Source: a virus
IMG/VR virus record: IMGVR_UViG_3300032954_000026
Location: 1-48,415 of that record
Length of the DNA stretch: 48,415 nucleotides
Strand: one strand, 5' to 3'
Made by a program: the position numbers and the translations under genes. The notes beneath the pieces were generated by a model, which worked only from the letters and a program-made list of their open reading frames with translations, was not told where the DNA came from and did not search any database. Numbering within the stretch: the stretch's first letter is position 1; every line of letters begins with the position of its first letter. Below, in pieces: positions 8,268 through 16,751 of this stretch.

Positions 8268-11200
8268 ATGGCTGATAATCAAAATCCTTACGATTTCAGG
8301 GACATATATAATCCTAAGGCCAGCACTACTACTACTACTGCGCCTCCGGGACTTCCTGCGTCTGCACCGTCTAATCCCTACGATTTTTCTAAGATATATT
8401 CCCAACCAACTCTAAATACAGAAAACCCTAATCCCGCAAATCCGGGAAATCCGTATGATTTTAGGGCTGTATATAACAACACTCCAGCAGTTTCTCCGGA
8501 AGAAGATGATGAGTCAGACCGCTTTACCCAGATGGACCCCGGTGCGAACTGGCTGGAGAAGTCATGGACGATAGCAAATAAACCACTTACAGAAACTCTC
8601 TTCGGATGGGGCCACTATCGCCAAGGCGCAGGGGGAATAGAACGTTTCCTTGAGAAGACTGCTACAGGTCTAACAGCCCCTCTCAGCATAGCTGCCCTTG
8701 CCGCTTTTGCTCCCGCTGGTATTGCAGAGAGCGTAGCAGGTAACGTCCTTAAGGAAGGGCTTACAGAAGGTGCGGAATTCCTTGGGGGCGAAGCTATCAA
8801 CGGAATAGAAGCTGCTGCTAAGGTGGAGACCTATGCCAAGGCTGTAAAGGCCGCAGAGCAGGCTCAGATTGCTGGTAGGTCCCTCAAGGCCGCTGTCCAA
8901 AGTGTGGGTATGGATAATCAGGAATTCATCAACTACGGTGAGTATCTGATGAACCAAGGACTGCATCCTAAGGACATGCTTTCAGAAGGTCTAATGCGCC
9001 GGGGTATCAGCCGTTCTCTTGCTGCTTCGGGTGTTATTGGGCCTAAGCAGGCTCTAAACGTAGCTAAAGGTGTAGAGAGTCTAGTTAACCTAGGATTCTC
9101 CATACAGGCCGTACAGGGGGCTATGTATGCCTATCCTCGTGCTCTTGATAAGCTAGCTGACGGGGATTATGACGGGGCTTCAGAAGCCATCCTAGAAGCG
9201 GGTGCGAATACAATCTTTGGTACTTTGGGGATTGCCCATACGTTTCACGGTATAGGTGATCTTCTTCCCGGAGTCAATGCCAAGAATCAGCTTCCCCTTA
9301 CCGATGAGGTAGAAAACTTCAAACGTATCTTCGGACCTATGGAAGGTAAGATTGCGGACGATCAGTTTAAAATCGAAGCTCGTCGTAAGCAGCAAGCCGC
9401 AGCCATATTCAAAGTAGCGGGTCTTTCTCAGTACGCAGAAGCCTTGGAAAAGATTCCGTCTACAGATAAATACTCTTGGGGTAAAGAATTCGGCCAGCTA
9501 ATGCGGAACCTTGTAGCAAACAAGGAACACCGTGAGGCACTAGCCCAGAAACAAATGGAATTCTTTGCTGCGCTTGATAACGGCATGAAGCCCGATCTTG
9601 CGTCACAGGAGATTGCTGCGCTCGGAGAAGGATTCAGTCTAGAAGATTGGATTAAGGCGCAAGGAAATATCCCTGTAGACGTAATGAAGAAGCGCACTCT
9701 TCAGAGTATTGCAGATGAGGAAGCGAATAACCTTCTCTACTCTAAGGATCAGCTTAATAAAACCATGGGTAAAATCCGTGGTTATGATGACGATATCAAC
9801 ACTCTCCACCAAGCCCTTAAGGACAGCAAGGGCCTTACCCCCGAAGAAACTAAAGCTATCCAATCAAAAATTGAGGATATGCAGAATCTCCGCAATGAGG
9901 CTCAGTTTAGTCTTCCCCGCCTGCGTGAGGAATTCCAGACTGCTTCTGATTGGGACCGGGCAAAGAAGAGATTCCAAGTATACGAAAACTGGAAAGCCAA
10001 AATCCAAGACGAGACCACCAAGAATCCAAACGATGCTCAGCTAGCCGTTGAGAACCGTCGCAGGATGGATGCGCTCGATTTCCGTATTGGTAGAGAATTC
10101 GAACACCTTTACAAGAAACAATATGACTTACTGAATCAAAGGCTTGACGAAGCTGCTAAGGGTATTGAACCCAAAGCCAACTTCGACAGAAACGCTCTAG
10201 ACGAATTCAACAAGAAGGTTCGCGACATGGCGATATCTATCCACGATATCCCTATGATCGAAAAGGCTTTCCCGCATTTTCGTGGTGGAACCGGGGTTTC
10301 TCCTGATTTCGAAGTTCCCGAGGCTAATCGTGTTTGGCCTCCTAAGCCTCCTGAGCAAGATGCTCAATACATTAAAAATCGTATTGCTTCCTTAGAGACA
10401 AAGCTTCAAGAAGCTTCTGATGCTACAGATAAATACTATGACGATATCTATACCAAGAAGCCCCCTATCAACATTGCTGAAGAAGAAGCTCTAAAATACG
10501 CAGAGGATCAATTCAGGGAAAAGGGTGATAGATTTGCTACGGCTTCTGAGATGGAATCTATTCGTCAAGACCCTATCGGACACCTTGACCGAGACGATAG
10601 CATGAGCGCAAGAATCGATGCTAGGCTGCGCAAAGAAGGATACGCAAACTGGGAATGGTCAAGAGGATACCAGTATCGATTTGACAACGATCCTACCTAC
10701 ATTAAGCTTAATGAAAAAGCCGTAAAACTCGGTTTAGAGCAGGAACGTCTCAAGTACCTCGATGAACGAAATCTACCTTCTAATTATATAGGACAGGTAC
10801 ATCAGCTTCCAGATGGCAGTAAGGTATTATGGATTACAGGAGAGTCTCTTCGAAAGTTCAATCGCGCCATTAACAAGAGACAAGATGTTTGGGGATATCA
10901 CATTCCTCGAAGTACGGTGGATTACGCTTTACGTAAGCTAGAATTACTTAAACACCCTGATATCCAGTTAATGGAATTGTTGAAGCAGGGACGTAATGCC
11001 GCAGGAGATATTACACTATCTCTTGTTCCCGGAGAGCACGGAGGAAAGTTAACCAGTAAGATCAATACCTTGCGTGAGGAATTAATCCATACATGGCAGG
11101 GAAGTTTAAGTGGAACGGTTGCTGATAACCATCTTACTAAGCCTCAATATGACCGTCTTCGCGCTATCCTTCCCAAAGCGGTTGCGGACCATCTTAAAAA

Positions 11201-14200
11201 TCATCGCTATAAAATGTCGGACACTCCGTCTGTTATAGTAGAAGCTGCTGCTAAGATGATGGCTAAGAAGAACTTAGCCGATTTAGGAATTACCCCCGAA
11301 GAGGCTGCAAAGTTTCTTCATGAATATTTTACGGAGATTAGGAAAAACCACGGCGATAACGCTCTGGATAATCTGACACACATAACAAAATATGCCAAAG
11401 AACTCAAAGACAAATTCATCGCAAGCTACAGACAGCCTGAGCCAATTTCAGAACCACCCAGACCCGGAGAGGGTCAAGAACCTGTGGAAGCTGTGGGAGG
11501 AGAAGGGGGAGGCGGGCCTGCTGGCCCTCCTACAGGAGGAGGGGAAGGAGGAAGCCCCTACGACCCCGAGTGGAGAAAAAAATTCCCGCTAGAAGGCGGG
11601 GAGGCTTTCACCAAAGCATTTCCTATTCCCCAATGGCTGAATGCCCCACTCCATCCTTCCTTGCCGACTAACATCGAAGAGTTGGTAGAGAAGGCACGAG
11701 CCAAAGTCCATACTCCGGAACAGATAGAGTATGTCAAGAACTATATCAAAGCCCTTGCTAGGGTTGCGCGTCAAGACTTCACTCCTCAAGAGATGGAGAT
11801 ATATAAACAACTCCGTAAAGCCGATGATGACAACTGGGCAGTTGGATACAACAACGGAATCATCAAAAGCATAGTAGACGATCACGTCCACCACATCTGG
11901 GGTGAAGACGAGCGTAAGGGATATCCTGTTATCCAACGGGCCGGAAGTGGTGCGTTTGCAATCAATGCTTCGCAAGCCCGCCATCGTAGTTGGGCTACGG
12001 CTTTTGAGGGAATTATAAAAGGACGTAGGCTTGCCGTACACGATCCCTCTTCTATCATTGCCCACGATGCAAACAACATAGCCCAAGCCGCAGGACACCG
12101 TGGTTTGCTTGATACGCTTTTCAACTCCAAACTCAAAGCCCCGGATGGTAGACCGCTCGGGACATTTATGGGACAGGGAATCCGGGTTACTCCGGAAGAT
12201 GGAACCCAAGCCAAGGAACTGATTAACCCCAATATCCTCCGTAAGATAGAGATGGATGAGCTAGAAATTCAACATCTCAAAGACGCGGGTTTACTAGATC
12301 GGTATCTCAAGGATGGAGAAATTGTAGATCGTACCGCTTACGTTAATCAGAACAATGTCCGGGAGTGGATTAAGTCTACCAAAGACAAGTTAGTCGATCT
12401 CATTAAGAAGAATCCCCTTCTCGGTGATCCTCGTAATCCTAGTGAGTATAACCCCAACAATCGCGCTCAACATGAAGCCGGTTGGGGACAAGCGGAGCTT
12501 TTTGCCAAACAACAGGCTGAAAAGATTGCGGCATACTTGGCCCATATTCTCCCTGAAGTCAGAGCCTCTTTCGAGAACGGTAAATACAAACCCGTTGATC
12601 TTTCAAACAAGCCTCTAGACATAAGCATGGGGAACCACCACACTTCTATTCTACATGGAGTAGAAACGCGGACCATTCTTCCTACCGAACTTGATAGATT
12701 GGAAAGATACCAACAGCGTAATGAAAACTATGCTCAAGGTCTGAATGGTAGAGGCACTGGACCCATGTCTCCCGCTGACGTTGCGCGTATGCTGTTCCAA
12801 GAACGCAGCCATCTCACGGATACTGAGTTGGGAAGATACCTTACCGAAATCCATGACAGGTTTGTGCCTCTGGATGAAAAGGGAAATTCCCGCTACCCCG
12901 GAATGTGGGATGCTAAAACTCTAGATACTGCTGTATACCATATCGCTCATGCTGCTTTGAATAAGGAGTATCCACAGCTAATTCAAGACCTTGATGATCT
13001 GAATTACGTAGACAAAAACTTCACTTCCCCTAACGACATTACCCGCAAGCTCCACGAAGCTGAAGCTATGAAACGGCTTCAGGATATCAATGATCGACAG
13101 CCTAAGAAGTATCTCTGGAATCCCAAGGGATACATTCCCATCGATCATCCCGCTTTCACAGACTGGAAGTGGATGGCTACTATGCCTGATAAAACTCCAG
13201 TCCTTGCTAGTTCTCACTTTGCCGTACATCCAGAGATATACGATTATCTTGTTAATCGTCTCGGATTAGAGCGGTCCAAGCTGAGAGAAAACAAAGGAAT
13301 CGGTAAGGTAACTGCTCCTCTGCTCAAGGCGGGACAGTTCTTTAAGGGAGCTATCCTTAGCGGTTCCCCGTTCCACGTCATTCAGGAAATGCTTCGCGGA
13401 GTTATGCTTGGAATCAATCCTTTCATACGTCCGAATCCTATTGAGGATATCAACGAGCTTTTTCCTACGTCTCGCGGAAATCTACCTTTGCTGCGGTTGG
13501 GTATTGAGAACAGTCTGAATATCTATAACAATCGTTTCATGGCAGAAGATGCTGCCGTAGGCGTAGCTCAGCATGTCTACTTCGGAGACCTTATCCATAA
13601 GATTCCCGTAGTAAAGAACGCAGCTACAGGATACGAGCGGTATGCTAACCAGATTCATGACTTCCTGTTTAGCCGATACATACCGTCTCTTAAAGCCTCT
13701 GGTTTCAAAAGAATGTTTGAGAAGTATGCTGAAGCCCATCCGGACTGGTCTAACGACGCAGTGGCATACGCGGCTGCTCAGCACGTCAACAACGCTTTCG
13801 GCGGAATCAATTGGAGAGAGTTTGGTAGGTCGGCAACTACACAAGACTTATTCCATCTGGTAGCTTTGGCTCCGGATTGGCTTGAGTCTGAGATGCGATT
13901 TGCAGCCCAGCTATTCAACAACGTGGGTATCGGTCCTCTCAAATACAAACCAGACTCGGGGCGTAACTTTACCAGAGAACAAGTAGCCTACGTTGCCGGA
14001 TTGGTTTGGGCTAGCGCACGTGTTCTGAATCTGCTCTATTCTGGCAATGCTCATTTTGAAACCCCATTCGGATTGGCCACTAAGGATAAGGATGGACGCG
14101 AGATAGAATTCTCTGTCCGTACCATGCCTACTGATATCCTGCACATGGCTTCCGATCCTATGGGATTCTTGAATGGGCGTATGTCTCCCCTTCTCCGCAC

Positions 14201-14870
14201 AGAAGAAGAAGTCCGTACAGGTCGTAACCAATACGGACAGAAGCTCACTCCCGGCGAGAAATATGTGGACATGGTTTCTAACTTGATTCCTATCTGGGGC
14301 CAGCAGATTATCAAAGAAGCTAGCGGATTGTCTACCTCAGCAGACGTACCCGGATATGCTCAGATCGCAAGAGCGGGGGGATTCACATCTCAGGTATACC
14401 GCACCCCGGCACAGAAAACCGCTGCCAATCTCGCCGCAGAACGTAGCGAAGAAGGTAGCATGAACCCGGCCAAGATCGCACGTCACCGCTTGCTCTTGCA
14501 GCTAGAGGATGATATGCGAAGCAATCGTATCACCATACCCGATCTAGAACAGATGGTATCCTACGGTAACCTCCCTATTGCCGATGCCAAGGCTGTTATA
14601 AAGAACGTCCAAGAGACGGCAGGGCAGGACCCGGAAACCGCGAGGTTATACAGTCGTGTTAGTCGTCTGGACTTCCAAGGGGCTATGGCGGTCTGGGACG
14701 ACGCTAACCAAGAAGAGAAAAAGGTCCTAGAAAAACTAATCCGGAAGAAAGCCGCTAGTTATCTCAAAAAGAGTATAACGGATTTCACTCCGGACGAAAG
14801 GGCTAAGGACCCTATGTTTAAACGAGCTAGACAGATAGCTCCGATACTAGAAGAAGCCCCCGCTCAGTAG
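8268..14870 (+). CDS. Giant internal virion / DNA-ejection protein, gp16-like (2200 aa)
   Basis: 2200 aa, much longer than T7 gp16 (about 1300 aa). The N-terminus has three spaced copies of an NPYDF(R/S)xxY motif (residues 6-14, 36-44, 61-69) joined by Thr/Pro-rich linkers. Residues about 70-330 contain Ala/Gly-rich helices. A long Glu/Lys-rich helical region follows (about 480-700). A Gly/Pro/Glu-rich linker lies around 1060-1100, then a large mainly helical C-terminal half. I do not see a clear lytic transglycosylase motif. Its size, last place in the late operon and gp14/gp15-like neighbours support an ejection-core role. The stop codon lies inside the terminator stem-loop. Confidence 0.65.
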   Translation: MADNQNPYDFRDIYNPKASTTTTTAPPGLPASAPSNPYDFSKIYSQPTLNTENPNPANPGNPYDFRAVYNNTPAVSPEEDDESDRFTQMDPGANWLEKSWTIANKPLTETLFGWGHYRQGAGGIERFLEKTATGLTAPLSIAALAAFAPAGIAESVAGNVLKEGLTEGAEFLGGEAINGIEAAAKVETYAKAVKAAEQAQIAGRSLKAAVQSVGMDNQEFINYGEYLMNQGLHPKDMLSEGLMRRGISRSLAASGVIGPKQALNVAKGVESLVNLGFSIQAVQGAMYAYPRALDKLADGDYDGASEAILEAGANTIFGTLGIAHTFHGIGDLLPGVNAKNQLPLTDEVENFKRIFGPMEGKIADDQFKIEARRKQQAAAIFKVAGLSQYAEALEKIPSTDKYSWGKEFGQLMRNLVANKEHREALAQKQMEFFAALDNGMKPDLASQEIAALGEGFSLEDWIKAQGNIPVDVMKKRTLQSIADEEANNLLYSKDQLNKTMGKIRGYDDDINTLHQALKDSKGLTPEETKAIQSKIEDMQNLRNEAQFSLPRLREEFQTASDWDRAKKRFQVYENWKAKIQDETTKNPNDAQLAVENRRRMDALDFRIGREFEHLYKKQYDLLNQRLDEAAKGIEPKANFDRNALDEFNKKVRDMAISIHDIPMIEKAFPHFRGGTGVSPDFEVPEANRVWPPKPPEQDAQYIKNRIASLETKLQEASDATDKYYDDIYTKKPPINIAEEEALKYAEDQFREKGDRFATASEMESIRQDPIGHLDRDDSMSARIDARLRKEGYANWEWSRGYQYRFDNDPTYIKLNEKAVKLGLEQERLKYLDERNLPSNYIGQVHQLPDGSKVLWITGESLRKFNRAINKRQDVWGYHIPRSTVDYALRKLELLKHPDIQLMELLKQGRNAAGDITLSLVPGEHGGKLTSKINTLREELIHTWQGSLSGTVADNHLTKPQYDRLRAILPKAVADHLKNHRYKMSDTPSVIVEAAAKMMAKKNLADLGITPEEAAKFLHEYFTEIRKNHGDNALDNLTHITKYAKELKDKFIASYRQPEPISEPPRPGEGQEPVEAVGGEGGGGPAGPPTGGGEGGSPYDPEWRKKFPLEGGEAFTKAFPIPQWLNAPLHPSLPTNIEELVEKARAKVHTPEQIEYVKNYIKALARVARQDFTPQEMEIYKQLRKADDDNWAVGYNNGIIKSIVDDHVHHIWGEDERKGYPVIQRAGSGAFAINASQARHRSWATAFEGIIKGRRLAVHDPSSIIAHDANNIAQAAGHRGLLDTLFNSKLKAPDGRPLGTFMGQGIRVTPEDGTQAKELINPNILRKIEMDELEIQHLKDAGLLDRYLKDGEIVDRTAYVNQNNVREWIKSTKDKLVDLIKKNPLLGDPRNPSEYNPNNRAQHEAGWGQAELFAKQQAEKIAAYLAHILPEVRASFENGKYKPVDLSNKPLDISMGNHHTSILHGVETRTILPTELDRLERYQQRNENYAQGLNGRGTGPMSPADVARMLFQERSHLTDTELGRYLTEIHDRFVPLDEKGNSRYPGMWDAKTLDTAVYHIAHAALNKEYPQLIQDLDDLNYVDKNFTSPNDITRKLHEAEAMKRLQDINDRQPKKYLWNPKGYIPIDHPAFTDWKWMATMPDKTPVLASSHFAVHPEIYDYLVNRLGLERSKLRENKGIGKVTAPLLKAGQFFKGAILSGSPFHVIQEMLRGVMLGINPFIRPNPIEDINELFPTSRGNLPLLRLGIENSLNIYNNRFMAEDAAVGVAQHVYFGDLIHKIPVVKNAATGYERYANQIHDFLFSRYIPSLKASGFKRMFEKYAEAHPDWSNDAVAYAAAQHVNNAFGGINWREFGRSATTQDLFHLVALAPDWLESEMRFAAQLFNNVGIGPLKYKPDSGRNFTREQVAYVAGLVWASARVLNLLYSGNAHFETPFGLATKDKDGREIEFSVRTMPTDILHMASDPMGFLNGRMSPLLRTEEEVRTGRNQYGQKLTPGEKYVDMVSNLIPIWGQQIIKEASGLSTSADVPGYAQIARAGGFTSQVYRTPAQKTAANLAAERSEEGSMNPAKIARHRLLLQLEDDMRSNRITIPDLEQMVSYGNLPIADAKAVIKNVQETAGQDPETARLYSRVSRLDFQGAMAVWDDANQEEKKVLEKLIRKKAASYLKKSITDFTPDERAKDPMFKRARQIAPILEEAPAQ

Positions 14871-14882
14871 CGGGGGTTTTCT
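14857..14882 (+). terminator. Rho-independent terminator of the + strand late operon
   Basis: Perfect 8-bp stem CCCCCGCT/AGCGGGGG (14857-14864 with 14869-14876), loop CAGT, followed by TTTTCTTTTCT. The TAG stop of the 2200-aa gene (14868-14870) is part of the loop and 3' arm. A convergent small gene ends within the 5' arm (14864). Confidence 0.93.
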
Positions 14883-15028
14883 TTTCTACATTTTTTACAA
14901 GGACGGTCGAGTACTCTTGTTATTGTTCCATCCTTTAATCCTGCTGGATCGGTCCACGTCATGCCGGGGCTTTTGATAATTGTGTGTCGGTAATGACCGC
15001 AGCTATATAGTCTCCTCAGGAGGCTCAT
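14864..15028 (-). CDS. Mini zinc-ribbon protein (54 aa)
   Basis: 54 aa from an ATG at 15028, preceded by GGAGATGGGG. It contains SCGHYRH near the N-terminus and RPCKKCRKE near the C-terminus, a C-H...C-x2-C zinc-binding pattern. The next gene upstream has SCGHETC and RPCKDCHRF at matching places, so the two look like diverged tandem paralogues. It overlaps that gene by 26 bp and ends inside the late-operon terminator, making it the last gene of the - strand operon. Function unknown. Confidence 0.7.
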   Translation of the reverse strand: MSLLRRLYSCGHYRHTIIKSPGMTWTDPAGLKDGTITRVLDRPCKKCRKENPRY

Positions 15029-15278
15029 CTTCCCCATCTCCATCCTGACCCAATGCCATCATCCAACCTCTCCACAAAGCTGCTTCTAGTTCAGGGTCCA
15101 TCTCCTCTATGTTGTCTTTAACATCGTAAGGCTCGGAAGCTGCCCCGTTTTTAAATCTGTGGCAGTCTTTACACGGTCTTTGCACATAACGAATCTGGTC
15201 TTCTTGGCCGGGTTCGTTTATTTGTTTGTACTTGCAAGTCTCGTGGCCGCAAGAATATTTTAGCGTAATGGTTATCAC
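15003..15278 (-). CDS. Small zinc-ribbon protein with acidic tail
   Basis: 91 aa. The N-terminal half has SCGHETCKYK and RPCKDCHRF, together a four-ligand zinc site. The C-terminal half is very acidic (DNIEEMDPELE, then DGDGEDEPPEETI). The ATG overlaps the stop of the AAA ATPase by four bases. Zinc ribbon plus acidic tail is seen in small phage inhibitors and adaptors that bind host nucleic-acid enzymes, but no specific target can be inferred. Confidence 0.75.
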   Translation of the reverse strand: MITITLKYSCGHETCKYKQINEPGQEDQIRYVQRPCKDCHRFKNGAASEPYDVKDNIEEMDPELEAALWRGWMMALGQDGDGEDEPPEETI

Positions 15279-16510
15279 AGATAGTCTCGATAAGAAAAGC
15301 TAGTGGCTCTCTCCTTCCGTACCATTGTAAGTTCTTCGCCTTTGGAATTGGTAAACTTTAGAATTCCTTTTTGAGCATCATAGGATTTCATATCTTTCAG
15401 CGTAAATTTTGTTTTACACCAATGTCCTTTAGGGTCTCCGTCTTCATCAAGGGCTAGCTCTGTGACGTAGTACTGGAAGGTTATAGATACTCCGTTAAAA
15501 GGATTTCCGTTCCATTCTCCTTCTTCTAACGTGGAATGTTGATCCATGTCTATTTCTGCGCCATCTGCAACAAGAGTTACTTTGTATGTTTCTTGGAATT
15601 CAAACGTGGGTTTGACATTAAGAAATTCCAACGACTGCGCAGGAGTCTCGCCGTAGCGATTCATCTCTTCGACCATGGCCTGAAGCATGTCGAAATTTAT
15701 TTCATGAAACATTGTCACGATATTAAGAATTCCCTGAATGTTGGATTTATCCTTAAGATTGCGTTCGCAGTACTGTTCTATGAATTCTTTGCTTAGTCCC
15801 CGAAATTCCATAAAGTAGAAAAATCTTCCGGGACGATTCTTCAGATGCACGTCAATGCGATATTTATCGTTCGCCGTCATGAGATAGAGCTTATTTCCGC
15901 CATACACTCCATCAAGCATAGTCAGCAAAAATGGCTGGTGGTCTTTATCGTACACCTTCTCGAATTCGTCAAAGAACACGATTACCGGCTGGTGAATGCT
16001 GGCAAGAAACGTGTTGAACGAGTCTCCTACAAAAGGAGCATTAACCAACAACGTAGGCATACCTTCCTTAGCTGCCTTAGCGGATATCATTTTTGCTAGG
16101 AGCGTTTTACCACTGCCTTGCTCTCCCACCAGCAGTATACCCGTAGTATGAGGGCGATCCTTAAAGGTATTCAATATACGCTTGGCCTGAGATTCCGTAT
16201 TACCGTATATGATTTTAGGAATGTCGAACGTATCTGTTGTTTCGAGGTAAAACCCGATCTGAGGATGCATAACATAGTTTCCCGCAGGCAAACGTTTATG
16301 AAGGTCCATCGTAGGGTCCGGTGTAATGGTATACACGTTCCCATGCTTGGCAAAATAAGTGGTTCCCGTTACGTTAGTTTCATTAGGTTGGCTGGTCATA
16401 AGTTCATTAACGACTTCCTCTGGTACTTTATGATTAGTATCGTCAGCGAAGAAACTACCCAACAAACTGCCTATAGCGGAAGCTGATTTTTTAGAAGGTG
16501 CGTATGCCAT
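15275..16510 (-). CDS. AAA+ ATPase
   Basis: 411 aa. Walker A GEQGSGKT at residues 129-136, Walker B VIVFFDEFE at 176-184, a sensor-1-like TAND, and RPGR further on. The region before residue 100 and the C-terminal 100 residues (beta-rich, not AAA) are of no recognised type, so this is a single-AAA protein with extra domains that could act as a remodeller or clamp-loader-like ATPase. The promoter at 16517-16545 puts the predicted transcription start at or next to the ATG, and there is no ribosome binding site, so the mRNA may be leaderless. It is followed by two zinc-ribbon genes in the same unit. Confidence 0.85.
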   Translation of the reverse strand: MAYAPSKKSASAIGSLLGSFFADDTNHKVPEEVVNELMTSQPNETNVTGTTYFAKHGNVYTITPDPTMDLHKRLPAGNYVMHPQIGFYLETTDTFDIPKIIYGNTESQAKRILNTFKDRPHTTGILLVGEQGSGKTLLAKMISAKAAKEGMPTLLVNAPFVGDSFNTFLASIHQPVIVFFDEFEKVYDKDHQPFLLTMLDGVYGGNKLYLMTANDKYRIDVHLKNRPGRFFYFMEFRGLSKEFIEQYCERNLKDKSNIQGILNIVTMFHEINFDMLQAMVEEMNRYGETPAQSLEFLNVKPTFEFQETYKVTLVADGAEIDMDQHSTLEEGEWNGNPFNGVSITFQYYVTELALDEDGDPKGHWCKTKFTLKDMKSYDAQKGILKFTNSKGEELTMVRKERATSFSYRDYL

Positions 16511-16516
16511 ATTATT

Positions 16517-16545
16517 AGTATCTCACAATCTAGTTAATTTGTCAA
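16517..16545 (-). promoter_or_regulatory. Sigma-70-type promoter for the AAA ATPase gene
   Basis: On the - strand: TTGACA (16545-16540), 17-bp spacer, GATACT (16522-16517). It shares TTGACAAAT-N7-ATTGTG with the promoter at 36408-36436. The predicted start site falls at about 16510, the first base of the ATG. Confidence 0.7.
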
Positions 16546-16572
16546 GCCTGCTTAAATTTCTCAATTTGAGAA
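16546..16572 (-). repeat. 27-bp repeat with 15-bp palindrome, copy 1
   Basis: Identical to 27676-27702. It contains the inverted repeat TTCTCAA-T-TTGAGAA (16558-16572). It directly abuts the -35 box of the AAA promoter and covers the last codons and stop of the zinc-ribbon gene that ends at 16561. Probably an operator for a phage regulator. Confidence 0.8.
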
Positions 16573-16743
16573 TCTTTTCTTACGGCAATTCCAGCAGCCA
16601 CCTTTTTTCATGCCTCCAAATCCGAATCTGCTTGTAGACACAAAACGGACCATAATCCCACATTCCGAACAGGTGTACAGTTTTTCATAGTGTTTCTTAC
16701 CGTCTATAAATAGTTTTGCCGTCTTACTGCTTTTTATCCACAC
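16561..16743 (-). CDS. Small zinc-ribbon protein
   Basis: 60 aa from the GTG at 16743, chosen because a perfect AGGAGG lies five bases upstream; a longer frame from 16782 would overlap the reductase gene. CSECG (about residue 24) and CWNCRKKR near the C-terminus form a CxxC...CxxC zinc ribbon. Its last codons (FSN, stop) are part of the 27-bp repeat. It sits downstream of ribonucleotide reductase. Function unknown; a nucleic-acid binding adaptor is plausible. Confidence 0.7.
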   Translation of the reverse strand: MWIKSSKTAKLFIDGKKHYEKLYTCSECGIMVRFVSTSRFGFGGMKKGGCWNCRKKRFSN

Positions 16744-16751
16744 GTCGCCTC

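Noticed and set aside
8615-14314. Many long - strand frames opposite the 2200-aa gene
   Set aside because: They lie within a continuous, protein-like + strand frame, lack ribosome binding sites and have low-complexity or improbable composition.
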